A program made the position numbers and the translations under genes. A model generated the notes under the pieces. The model was not told the DNA's origin and made no database searches. It worked only from the letters and a program-made list of their open reading frames with translations. Positions 38,543 to 45,875 of a stretch of 64,000 nucleotides of DNA are shown piece after piece; positions within the stretch are counted from its first letter, which is position 1, and the number at the start of each line of letters is the position of its first letter. Source of the DNA: DATKMK01 sp035541895 (GTDB taxonomy: Bacteria > Desulfobacterota > Binatia > HRBIN30 > JACQVA1); the NCBI GenBank assembly GCA_035541895.1, contig DATKMK010000098.1, positions 62,001-126,000 on the forward strand, given 5' to 3'.

Positions 38543-38771
38543 GCACTTCCTTGTCGCCGTAGAGCCGCTTGACGCGCACACTGCCGGGATTGCCGACACT
38601 CAAGCACAGCTCGCACAAGGTGCACTCGTCGAGATTCTTATCGACGATCTGCAGCCCGCCGTCGTTGGCCTGGGCGAAGATGTTCACCGGGCACACCTCG
38701 ACCAACTTCTTCACCAGCGCCGCGTCCTTCGCGACCGCCGGGCTTACTTCGACTTCAATGAACAGGGCCAT
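38526..38771 (-). CDS. Small 4Fe-4S ferredoxin-like protein (FixX-like arrangement)
   Basis: The protein is 81 residues from the ATG at 38771. Four cysteines appear as CPVNIFAQ (C28) followed by CTLCELC (three Cys at about 51-57). This permuted CP...CxxCxxC order suits one 4Fe-4S cluster, like FixX-type ferredoxins. It is preceded by sucD, with a 104-base repeat element between them, and followed directly by the thioesterase. Its redox partner is unknown; an electron-transfer flavoprotein or a 2-oxoacid oxidoreductase elsewhere is a possibility. Confidence 0.8.
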   Translation of the reverse strand: MALFIEVEVSPAVAKDAALVKKLVEVCPVNIFAQANDGGLQIVDKNLDECTLCELCLSVGNPGSVRVKRLYGDKEVLERRA

Positions 38772-38784
38772 GTCTCTACTCCAG

Positions 38785-38877
38785 TGCGGAATGCGGAGTT
38801 CGGAATGCGGAATCGACTCCGGACGGTCACGGTATGGTTCTCCGTATTCCGCACTCCCCATTCCGCGTTCCGCATTC
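38785..38877. repeat. Inverted GGAATGCGGAGT-like repeat element between ferredoxin and sucD
   Basis: The left arm (38785-38822) repeats GCGGAATGCGGA and GTTCGGAATGCGGAA words. The right arm (38841-38877) carries their complement (TTCCGCACTCCCCATTCCGC and so on). The right arm reaches the last bases of sucD. Confidence 0.75.
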
Positions 38878-39772
38878 AGGTGAGTCGCTTGCGAACGAGC
38901 GCCGGAATGTCTTCGATGCGTTCGGCGATCGAGATGCCGGCGGACTCCAGCCGCTTGATTTTCTCGGCGGTGGTATCGGCTTTGCCCTCGACGATGGTAC
39001 CGGCGTGACCGAAGCGCATGCCGGGCATCTCGTCCATGAACCGCCCGGCCATGAAGGCGATGATCGGCAGCCGCGACTTCTTTTCGACCACGTGGCGGGC
39101 GAGCTCGGCTTCCATGCGCCCACCCGGCTCGCAGTAGATCACGATGGCCTTGGTCTCGGGATCGGCTTCGTAGAGCGGCATGAGATCGGCGTAGGTCGAG
39201 CCGATGACGGCATCGCCGCCGATCGAGACAGCCGTCGACTGGCCCAGTCCGGCCGCGGTCAGCGTGTTGCACATCTCGGTGGTCATGCCGCCGGAGCGCG
39301 ACATCACGCCGATCGGTCCTTTCTTGAACGCCTTCTTCGCGTCAACCGCTCGGCCGCCGAGGCCGCCCATCTTGGCTTCGTCGGGCGAGAGCACGCCGAG
39401 GCAATTGGGGCCGATGATGCGCGCGCCGCGTAGTCGCGCCAGCTCGACCATCTGCGCGACCTCGAAGCGCGGAATACGCTCGGTGACGACGACGATGATC
39501 TTGATACCGGCTTCGATCGCCTCGTACACCGCATCGCGTGTGAACGCCGGCGGCACTGCGACGACCGATCCGTCGACGTGGGTCTTCGCCGTGACCTGCT
39601 TCACGGTGTCGTACACCGGAATGCCGTAGACATCGCGACCGCCGCGTCCGGGCGTCACGCCGCCGACGACTTTCGATCCGTAGTCGAGACACTCGCGGCT
39701 CATGTTCACCGCTTCGCGGCCGGTGATGCCTTGAATGACGAAGGTGGTGTCCTTGGTGATGAGGATGGACAT
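38876..39772 (-). CDS. sucD: Succinyl-CoA ligase subunit alpha
   Basis: The protein is 298 residues. GITGREAVNMSRECLDYGSK is the CoA-binding Rossmann start. IGPNCLGVLSP and MSRSGGMTTE are CoA-ligase motifs, and MRFGHAGTIV carries the phosphohistidine H256. It makes succinyl-CoA or a similar acyl-CoA with the beta subunit encoded 3 bases upstream. The N-terminus lacks the extra domain seen in citryl or larger ligases. A role in malyl-CoA formation cannot be excluded, but succinate fits the nearby methylmalonyl-CoA mutase. Confidence 0.95.
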   Translation of the reverse strand: MSILITKDTTFVIQGITGREAVNMSRECLDYGSKVVGGVTPGRGGRDVYGIPVYDTVKQVTAKTHVDGSVVAVPPAFTRDAVYEAIEAGIKIIVVVTERIPRFEVAQMVELARLRGARIIGPNCLGVLSPDEAKMGGLGGRAVDAKKAFKKGPIGVMSRSGGMTTEMCNTLTAAGLGQSTAVSIGGDAVIGSTYADLMPLYEADPETKAIVIYCEPGGRMEAELARHVVEKKSRLPIIAFMAGRFMDEMPGMRFGHAGTIVEGKADTTAEKIKRLESAGISIAERIEDIPALVRKRLT

Positions 39773-39775
39773 CGC

Positions 39776-40984
39776 TCAGGCCCCCCTCATCTTGGCGACC
39801 GCACGGCCGGCGGCTTCGTACATCGACACGGAACGATCGCAGTACTCGACACCGTAGTGCTTGAGGATCTTGAAACCCTCGGTTTCCCAGGAGCCCGGGA
39901 TGCGGAAGATGGCGATCTTTTCGGACGGTTGGTAACCCGACTCGACGACGCCCTTGATCACGCCGCGGGCGACGATGTCGACGCGCGTGTTCGAGACCAC
40001 GTTCATCATCACCGCGATCTTCTTCACGCCCGGTTTCGCGAGAATCAGCTTGGTCAGCTCGCAGGCCTTGGTGACACTGGGGTTGCCGCCGATCTCGCAG
40101 TAGTTGGCCGGCCGACCGCCGTGCTTGCGGATGGCGTCGAACAGCGTCAGCGATCCACCGCCGGCGCCGATAACCAGACCGAGATCGCCGTCGAACTCGA
40201 CGACATTGCCGGCCACGCCGCGGTGATCGGCGGCGTCGACCGCGGCGCCTTTGATTTCGAATTCCGTCGGCGGTCGCGCCTGGCGCTTCTCCTCCGGATC
40301 GATGCCGAGTTCCTTGAGGATCGCCTTTTGACTGCCGCGCGCGTCATCTTCCATATCGACATGACCGTCGAGACAGACGAAACGTCCGTCGGCCAGTTTG
40401 GCGAGCGGATTGATCTCGGCGAGCGTGAGCCCGTAGGTGACGAAGATGCGAGCCAACGCGGCCGCGATTTGGGTCAGGCGATTGAGATCAGTGTCGCTGA
40501 TCTTCAGCGAGGCGATCAGTTCTTTCGCCATGAAGTCGGAGAACGGAAGCAAGGTGGAGAAATTGCGCTTGGCGATATGTTCGGGATGCTTCTCCGCCAC
40601 TTCTTCGATGTCGATGCCGCCCATATCGCTGCAGATCATCACCGGCAACCGCGCCACGCCGTCCCAGGTAACGCCGATGTAGTACTCTTGCGCCACCGGC
40701 GCGCGGCCTTCGACCAACACGCCGCGCGGCGCGTGGCCGTTGATGATCAGGGCGAGAATCTTCTTGGCGGCGTCGGCCGCCTGCGCCGGCGTATCGGCGA
40801 ATAGCACGCCGCCGGCCTTCATCCGTCCGCCGGTGAGCACCTGCGATTTCAAGACGACCGACCCCGCGATCTCGGCGGCGATCGCCTTGGCGTCATCCGG
40901 CGTGCGCGCGATCTTCGATCCGGTCGGCAGCGGAATTCCGTGCTTGCCGAACAGCCGTTTCGATTCGAATTCGTAAAAGCGCAT
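39776..40984 (-). CDS. sucC: Succinyl-CoA ligase subunit beta
   Basis: The protein is 402 residues. MRFYEFESKRLFGKHGIPLP is the typical ATP-grasp beginning. KSQVLTGGRMKAGG, AEINPLAKLADGRFVCLDGH and LGLVIGAGGGSLTLFDAIRK match ATP/GTP and CoA-ligase motifs. NYCEIGGNPS is the beta-subunit signature. It is the first gene of a minus-strand run: sucC, sucD, repeat element, ferredoxin, thioesterase. It starts divergently from the Ltp2-like gene with a 109-base gap. Confidence 0.94.
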   Translation of the reverse strand: MRFYEFESKRLFGKHGIPLPTGSKIARTPDDAKAIAAEIAGSVVLKSQVLTGGRMKAGGVLFADTPAQAADAAKKILALIINGHAPRGVLVEGRAPVAQEYYIGVTWDGVARLPVMICSDMGGIDIEEVAEKHPEHIAKRNFSTLLPFSDFMAKELIASLKISDTDLNRLTQIAAALARIFVTYGLTLAEINPLAKLADGRFVCLDGHVDMEDDARGSQKAILKELGIDPEEKRQARPPTEFEIKGAAVDAADHRGVAGNVVEFDGDLGLVIGAGGGSLTLFDAIRKHGGRPANYCEIGGNPSVTKACELTKLILAKPGVKKIAVMMNVVSNTRVDIVARGVIKGVVESGYQPSEKIAIFRIPGSWETEGFKILKHYGVEYCDRSVSMYEAAGRAVAKMRGA

Positions 40985-41093
40985 GGGGCAGGGCGCTACT
41001 ATCTTCGCTGCGAAAGGTCAACTGAGCTGTGCCACGCTGCTGTTCCATCTCGGCGACGAATTTGCCAAGCTGCGCGGCGCGCTGGAGTGAGCA

Positions 41094-42245
41094 ATGACAA
41101 TCAAGGATCGCACGGCGATCGTCGGGATCGGTCAGACGGTGTTCGGCAAAGGACTCGAAGCCAGTGAGCTGTCGCTCGCGTGTCAGGCAATCTCGATGGC
41201 GATCGACGACGCCGGGCTGCAGCCGTCCGAGGTCGATGGGCTGGTGATGTACTCGATGGAGAACGGGCGCGAGGTCGAAGTCGCGCGCAACGTGGGATTG
41301 GGCGACATCACGTACTTCGGCGAGATCGGCTACGGCGGCGGCGCCGGCTGCGGCGCGGTCGGACATGCGGCGATGGCGGTGGCGACCGGCCAATGCCGAG
41401 TCGCGGTGGCGTGGCGAGCACGCAAGCGTTCCGCCAAGGGCAGTCGGCCGTGGGCCAACGTCAACGCGCGCCTTGGCGGCGCGCAGCAGTGGACGCGCCC
41501 CTTCGGTTTGCTCCGACCGGTCGACGAGATCGCGATGCTGGCGCGGCGCTACATGCACGAATTCGGTTGCACCCGCGATCATCTCGCCAACGTCGCGCTG
41601 GCATTTCGCAAGCACGCCAATCGCAACCCGGTTGCGACGATGTACGAGAAGAAGCTGACGCGCGAGGACTACATGAAGGCGCGGTGGATCTCCGAGCCGT
41701 TGTGCCTGTTCGACAATTGCCTCGAAACCGACGGCGCGCTGGCAGTGGTGATCGTGTCGGCGGAACGTGCGCGCGATCTCAAGCCGCGACCGGCGTACAT
41801 TCATTCGTTCGCGCAAAGCATTCCACGGCAGCATCAAGTGATGACGAACTACTTCACCGAGGATCCGCTGCTGGGACCGTCGTGGGCGTGTGCGCGCTTG
41901 CTATGGCAGCATAGCGACTTTGCGCCCAAGGACGTGCCCGTGGCGCAGCTCTACGACGCGTTCAGTCCGCTGATTCCGCTGTCGCTCGAAGGCTACGGCT
42001 TCTGCGGGCGCGGCGAGGGCGCGGCGTTCACGCAAGACGGTGCCTTGGAATGGCCGAGCGGTCGCTTGCCGACCAACACGGCGGGTGGCGGGATGTCGGA
42101 AGCCTACGTACACGGATTCAATCTCGTGCTCGAAGGCGTGCGCCAGATGCGCGGCACCTCGACGAGCCAGGTCGATGGCGCCGAGTGTTGTCTCGTGACG
42201 AGCGGCGAGGGCGTGCCGACGAGCGCGCTATTGCTGCGGAGGTAG
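41094..42245 (+). CDS. Thiolase-like Ltp2-type aldolase/lipid-transfer protein
   Basis: The protein is 383 residues. The thiolase fold is clear: TAIVGIGQTVFGKGL, GEIGYGGGAGCGAVGHAAMA and NTAGGGMSEAYVHGFNLVLE. By alignment with true thiolases, the catalytic Cys position is Gly, while a Tyr/His pair (EAYVHG) near the C-terminus is kept, as in the Ltp2-type retro-aldolases of steroid side-chain breakdown. These work as a complex with a DUF35 OB-fold protein, which is exactly the next gene four bases downstream. The substrate may be a beta-hydroxyacyl-CoA of a steroid or branched acid; that is inference. Confidence 0.85.
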   Translation: MTIKDRTAIVGIGQTVFGKGLEASELSLACQAISMAIDDAGLQPSEVDGLVMYSMENGREVEVARNVGLGDITYFGEIGYGGGAGCGAVGHAAMAVATGQCRVAVAWRARKRSAKGSRPWANVNARLGGAQQWTRPFGLLRPVDEIAMLARRYMHEFGCTRDHLANVALAFRKHANRNPVATMYEKKLTREDYMKARWISEPLCLFDNCLETDGALAVVIVSAERARDLKPRPAYIHSFAQSIPRQHQVMTNYFTEDPLLGPSWACARLLWQHSDFAPKDVPVAQLYDAFSPLIPLSLEGYGFCGRGEGAAFTQDGALEWPSGRLPTNTAGGGMSEAYVHGFNLVLEGVRQMRGTSTSQVDGAECCLVTSGEGVPTSALLLRR

Positions 42246-42249
42246 AGCG

Positions 42250-42696
42250 ATGGAATCCGGATTTCTCTTGCCTGATCCCGAAGACGACGACGCCGCGCCG
42301 TTCTGGCAGGGCGCCGCACGCGGCGAGCTGCGGGTGCAGACCTGTGCGTCTTGCGGACGACGACGGATGCCGCCGCGACCGATGTGTCCGTCGTGCCGGT
42401 CGCTCGATCACGACTGGCACACGCTGTCGGGTCGCGGGACGATTTGGTCGTTCGTGGTCGCGCACCCGCCGCTGTTGCCCGCGTATCAAGCGTTGGCGCC
42501 GTACAATGTGATCACGGTTGCGCTCGACGAAGATCCGAGCCTGCGCTTGGTTGGAAACCTGGTCGCGCGGCCGGATGGCCCGATCAACGAGATCGATCCG
42601 ACGACGATCCGCATCGGCGACCGCGTGCAGGTCGTCTTTCAACCAGTCGACGACATGCATCTGCCGCAATGGATGCGGACAGATGAGCGGAGATGA
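42250..42696 (+). CDS. DUF35 zinc-ribbon OB-fold protein, partner of the Ltp2-like aldolase
   Basis: The protein is 148 residues. A rubredoxin-like zinc ribbon (C32, C35, C46, C49: CASCGRRRMPPRPMCPSC) is followed by an OB fold with GRGTIWSFVVAHPP and LRLVGNLVARPDG. Such DUF35 proteins bind the acyl-CoA and pair with Ltp2-like or thiolase partners. It begins 4 bases after the preceding stop and is certainly co-transcribed. It lacks the MaoC-type hydratase domain found in some fused versions. Confidence 0.88.
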   Translation: MESGFLLPDPEDDDAAPFWQGAARGELRVQTCASCGRRRMPPRPMCPSCRSLDHDWHTLSGRGTIWSFVVAHPPLLPAYQALAPYNVITVALDEDPSLRLVGNLVARPDGPINEIDPTTIRIGDRVQVVFQPVDDMHLPQWMRTDERR

Positions 42697-42781
42697 CCGG
42701 GCAGGTAGATACGGGTTGTTCGGCCGCATCAGGATCGAAGTGCCAGGCTACGCGGATTCGATGGGACACGAGAATCCCGTC

Positions 42782-43579
42782 CTATAGCGGCGATGTCCGG
42801 CAACGCGACGCGAGCAATCCGGTTGCCGCGGTAAGGTCGAGATCGGCCACAAGCAGGCCTTCCTGGCCGTAAGGTTGAAAGCACTGCAGCGTCCCATCGG
42901 GACGGGCGACCGCCGACGTGGTGCCGGAACCTTCGCTCGCGCAGTTCACGGACGCGAAGTAGCACGTATTCTCCGCCGCACGACACAGCATCGCCTTCTC
43001 ATGGAAGGTGTTGGCAGGATCGGCAAACGTGACGGGGCGATAGCTCTCGGGCTCGGCGACATGCGCGTGCGGGTGAAACACGACCTGCGCGCCGCGGCGC
43101 ACGGCCCACCGCACCGTCTCCGGATAGCGCCACCCTTCGTGGCAAATCACGATTCCGAAGGTCAACGGGCCCGCCGTGAACACTCGGCGTTCGGTCCCGA
43201 GCGCGGGATACGTGGCCTCCTCCGAGGGGTCGAGCTGTCCCTTGTCCTGCCAGCCGGCGATCGTGCCGTCCGGGTCGATCACGCACGCGGTGATCTGCAA
43301 GCCGCGGTTGGTCACCCGCTCCGTGCCCAGGATGACGGTGATGCGGGCGTCCCTGGCGGCGGCCGCGACGTCAGCCCACGCTCGTTCGAGGAACGCGGGA
43401 TCGGGCGGTGGCGGTGTCGTGCCCGGCCAGCGATACCCGGGAACGAAGCATTCCGGAAAGCAGATCACAGTGGCGCCTCGACGGCTTGCGTCGGTCACCG
43501 CTGATGTTGCCAATCGCACAGACTCGTCGGGTGTCGCAGAAACGCGGAGGTTCGCGAGGGCGATGCGGACCGTACTCAT
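42782..43579 (-). CDS. Carbon-nitrogen hydrolase (nitrilase superfamily)
   Basis: The protein is 265 residues from the ATG at 43579, preceded by GAGGAGC. The Glu-Lys-Cys triad is complete: FPECFVPGY (E43), WQDKGQLDPSEE (K113) and GIVICHEGWRYPE (C146). Substrates in the superfamily include amides, carbamoyl groups and nitriles; the closest pattern, with GYRWPGT after the Glu, suggests an amidase. It is cytoplasmic. It converges on the DUF35 gene and lies just beyond the integron-like remnant. Confidence 0.86.
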   Translation of the reverse strand: MSTVRIALANLRVSATPDESVRLATSAVTDASRRGATVICFPECFVPGYRWPGTTPPPPDPAFLERAWADVAAAARDARITVILGTERVTNRGLQITACVIDPDGTIAGWQDKGQLDPSEEATYPALGTERRVFTAGPLTFGIVICHEGWRYPETVRWAVRRGAQVVFHPHAHVAEPESYRPVTFADPANTFHEKAMLCRAAENTCYFASVNCASEGSGTTSAVARPDGTLQCFQPYGQEGLLVADLDLTAATGLLASRCRTSPL

Positions 43580-43646
43580 GGTGATGCTCCTCAACCTCGC
43601 TGCGCCTTGATCGGGCGGAATCGTCTTCGCCGGTTGTCTCTCAGCG

Positions 43647-44051
43647 TCATGGTAGTGTTGACACGCGTGTCGCGTGGATGCGTCCAGTCATTCGTAACGT
43701 CCGCACCTCAGCGTCTTCTTGGGGCGTCGACCGGAACGTGTCGTCACGGAGTTGAGGTCTTTGGTGGCGCGCGGCCGCGCGTGGAACGCGACCGCGTGGG
43801 CGCCGACCACGCGGTACCGGACGCCATGAACATTCAACGCGGCGATGAACTCTTCGTAATCTCGGCATCTCATCGAGACCCCGTGTCTTCAGACAACTCT
43901 GCAGCGCTGCTCCGACTACCTCGACACGTTGCTCGGGAGTGAGCCCGTCGTACCAGAAGCGAAAGTCGGCCTCGTCCGCCGCCGATTTGCGAATTCGGGC
44001 CACCGTCCATACCCGGCCTCGGGCGCGTACCATCTGGAGTCGGTCAGCCAT
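43647..44051 (-). CDS. Small cassette protein preceding a nucleotidyltransferase remnant (antitoxin-like)
   Basis: The frame opens at the ATG at 44051 (MADRLQMVRARGRVWTVARI) and includes DFRFWYDGLTPEQRVEVVGA near residue 30, then MPRLRRVHRRVE. That pattern (D-x-x-x-W/F-x-x-LTPEQR and a PRLRRVxRxV ending) matches the small partner proteins that precede nucleotidyltransferases in toxin-antitoxin-like pairs. The natural protein should end at about residue 80; here the frame reads on for about 50 non-conserved residues into the downstream remnant. It lies immediately after the attC-like site. It may still be made, but its partner is broken. Confidence 0.5.
   Translation of the reverse strand: MADRLQMVRARGRVWTVARIRKSAADEADFRFWYDGLTPEQRVEVVGAALQSCLKTRGLDEMPRLRRVHRRVECSWRPVPRGRRPRGRVPRAAARHQRPQLRDDTFRSTPQEDAEVRTLRMTGRIHATRVSTLP
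43688..43873 (-). pseudogene. Truncated nucleotidyltransferase (N-terminal fragment)
   Basis: The frame reads MRCRDYEEFIAALNVHGVRY followed by RVVGAHAVAFHARPRATKDL. This is the start of a MNT-type nucleotidyltransferase, where DxD-like residues normally follow. After ATKDL the similarity stops (NSVTTRSG...) and the frame ends at 61 residues, against a usual length of about 150-190. It overlaps the reading frame of the small upstream gene, as is common for such pairs. A deletion or recombination removed the catalytic and C-terminal parts. Confidence 0.6.
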
Positions 44052-44215
44052 GCACCCAACACCGTACCGCGAACTCATCGCGGCCGACCAATGCTCATCA
44101 TGGCCTGGCGGGATCTTCCCCGGGTTCAGTGGAGACGACATCCGGCAGCCCAAGCCTGCGCGGCGTGGATCGAACTGAAGATGCGACGCATTTCGCGGGT
44201 CTTCGCTTGAGGCCA

Positions 44216-44275
44216 TCTCAACGTTCAGCATCAGCGGCGGCGAGAAGCGCCGCCCGCTGCATGCTGTTGTTGGGC
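44216..44275 (-). mobile_element. Integron attC-like recombination site
   Basis: On the minus strand it begins GCCCAAC (RYYYAAC) and ends GTTGAGA (GTTRRR, last base off consensus), 60 bases apart. Between them CAGCAT-g-CAGC-g-GGCGGCG pairs with CGCCGCC-GCTGATGCTG around a CTTCT loop. Two unpaired G bases lie on the same arm, the extrahelical bases typical of attC. The preceding MDR gene stops 21 bases before it, the usual cassette spacing. No integrase is in the window. Confidence 0.65.
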
Positions 44276-44296
44276 GGCGGCGCCTCGTCTCTGGGG

Positions 44297-45262
44297 CTAG
44301 ACATCGCTATTACGATACCCATGCGGGGTGAGCACGATGCGCTGCGAAGTATGCGCAGCCTCCGACCATGCTTGCTCAACGGAGGACAGAGGCATCGCCT
44401 TTGCGTCGACGCGGAAGGTCCCGCGCACGATCTCCTTCACGAGCGACGGCAGCTCATCGACAATGTCACGGCCCGGTACCGAACCAATACCGCTGCCGAC
44501 GATCTGCAGGTGCGCTGCGCGCAGGGCCGCCGACGGGATGGCGGCGGTTGGACCCGACACCGAGCCGATTTCGATCCAGGTGAGCGGTTGAGAACGGTCC
44601 GCACGCTCGGTAATCACATCCACCATCGTCTTTGCGGTCGCCGCGCCCCAGACGAAGTCAAGGACGACATCAACCTCCCGCGCGAGCGTTCCGAGCTTGG
44701 CGTCTTCGAACGTTACGACCTCCGTTGCGCCAAGCGCAGGTAACTTCGCGAGCTTTCTCTCGCTGCGACCTGCTGCGATAATTTGCGACGCGCCCAAATG
44801 GCGTGCGACCTGCACTGCCATGCTGCCCGCGTTCCCGGTCGCTCCCAGGATGAGCACCTTCTGTCGCTTCTTGAACGGAACGCGGCAGCGCAGCGCGAGC
44901 CACGAGCCCATCGCCGGGTTCAAACCCGCCGCAACCGCGAGATGATCAACGCCACGTGGGAGCACGATGCTGCGGTCGACCTCGATCGCCGTCCTTTCGG
45001 CCATCGAGCCCATCGGTGTGTCGTCGAGCACGAAGTAGCGCAGCTTCCCGTCCGAACCGCGCCCGACGCCGTCAATGCCCGGAATCAGCGGCAGCTCGCC
45101 CTTGCTCGTATAGTGGGAGCCGTCTGCTTGCGATCGCACGCGCGGGTGAAGCCCGACCGCCAGCACCTCAAGCAGCATTTCCCCGCGATTCTTGGCCACG
45201 GGCTCAGCGAAGTCTTCGTACCGAGGTGGTGTATCGAACGATCTGACGACTGCAGCTTTCAT
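44297..45262 (-). CDS. Medium-chain dehydrogenase/reductase (quinone oxidoreductase-like), possible cassette gene
   Basis: The protein is 321 residues. The N-terminal GroES-like part has AVGLHPRVRSQADGSHY and LPLIPGIDGVGRG. The Rossmann part has KVLILGATGNAGSMAVQVAR and IIAAGRSERKLAKLPALGAT. Zinc-ligand cysteines are absent, as in NADPH:quinone oxidoreductase-type MDR proteins. It should reduce a quinone or enone with NADPH. Its stop lies 21 bases before the attC-like site, so the gene is arranged like an integron cassette. A second attC upstream of 45262 is not visible. Confidence 0.85.
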   Translation of the reverse strand: MKAAVVRSFDTPPRYEDFAEPVAKNRGEMLLEVLAVGLHPRVRSQADGSHYTSKGELPLIPGIDGVGRGSDGKLRYFVLDDTPMGSMAERTAIEVDRSIVLPRGVDHLAVAAGLNPAMGSWLALRCRVPFKKRQKVLILGATGNAGSMAVQVARHLGASQIIAAGRSERKLAKLPALGATEVVTFEDAKLGTLAREVDVVLDFVWGAATAKTMVDVITERADRSQPLTWIEIGSVSGPTAAIPSAALRAAHLQIVGSGIGSVPGRDIVDELPSLVKEIVRGTFRVDAKAMPLSSVEQAWSEAAHTSQRIVLTPHGYRNSDV

Positions 45263-45875
45263 GATGCTTTGGTCCGTTCCGAACTCACGATCAAGGCCTT
45301 CAAGACCGCATGGCCGCTGTCGTATGAGACTCTCAGGTCGCCCGACTACTATTCGACTCCCGAAAGGAAGTCACGACCCACGCGAATTGTCGTCAGCATA
45401 GCATCCCTCGGATGTACTGGTCGGTCTTCGGCGATTGCTCCGCAGCATCGCATGTTTCACTCCGGATCGGCGCGCCCCTCGTAGGGTTGCTAGGCGTCTC
45501 CCCCTCGCGGACTAGTATGCCGGAACCGCACCCGATGATCGGCGGGACTGTGCACGCCGAGTCCGCGGCGGTTGAGGACGTGGTTGGCAGCCTGATATCG
45601 GCGCGTTGGAAATGATGTGCGCAGGCGTCCCGAAATCGCGTGCAGAGTCGATTCCGACCACTCCGGCGTCTCGAAAGCGCGCACGGAAACGTTTCCGACC
45701 GTGTTCGCTGGCCCGAAATCGCACCCGGAAACACTTCCCACTGCTGCCGCGGCGCGAAATCGCACCCGGAAGAGATTCCGACTGGCGCCGCGGGCTTGAA
45801 ATCAGGGACCGGTGCCTTTCCGTGCGGCGCTGACGTCTGGAGATTGATGTGTGCTGAGCTGCCAGGCGTGTCCCC
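45263..45875. other. Intergenic stretch with tandem repeat array, no gene
   Basis: About 610 bases separate the MDR gene and the CoA transferase. I find no convincing protein. The right half (from 45631) is a 41-bp tandem repeat, listed separately. The left part (45263-45600) has no visible features that I can name. Confidence 0.55.
45631..45837. repeat. Degenerate 41-bp tandem repeat, five units
   Basis: Units start at about 45631, 45672, 45714, 45755 and 45797 (spacing 41-42). The core CGAAATCGCACCCGGAA is best kept in units 3 and 4; units 1, 2 and 5 are diverged. The next TTCC is shared, and the following 15-17 bases vary. Not a CRISPR: the variable parts are too short. Confidence 0.75.

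Noticed and set aside
43595..43690. Second attC site at the far end of the nucleotidyltransferase remnant
   Set aside because: No RYYYAAC/GTTRRRY pair with a hairpin between them could be found.
45631..45837. Possible CRISPR array at the 41-bp repeats
   Set aside because: The variable parts are only 15-17 bases, the repeats are diverged, and there are no cas genes nearby.
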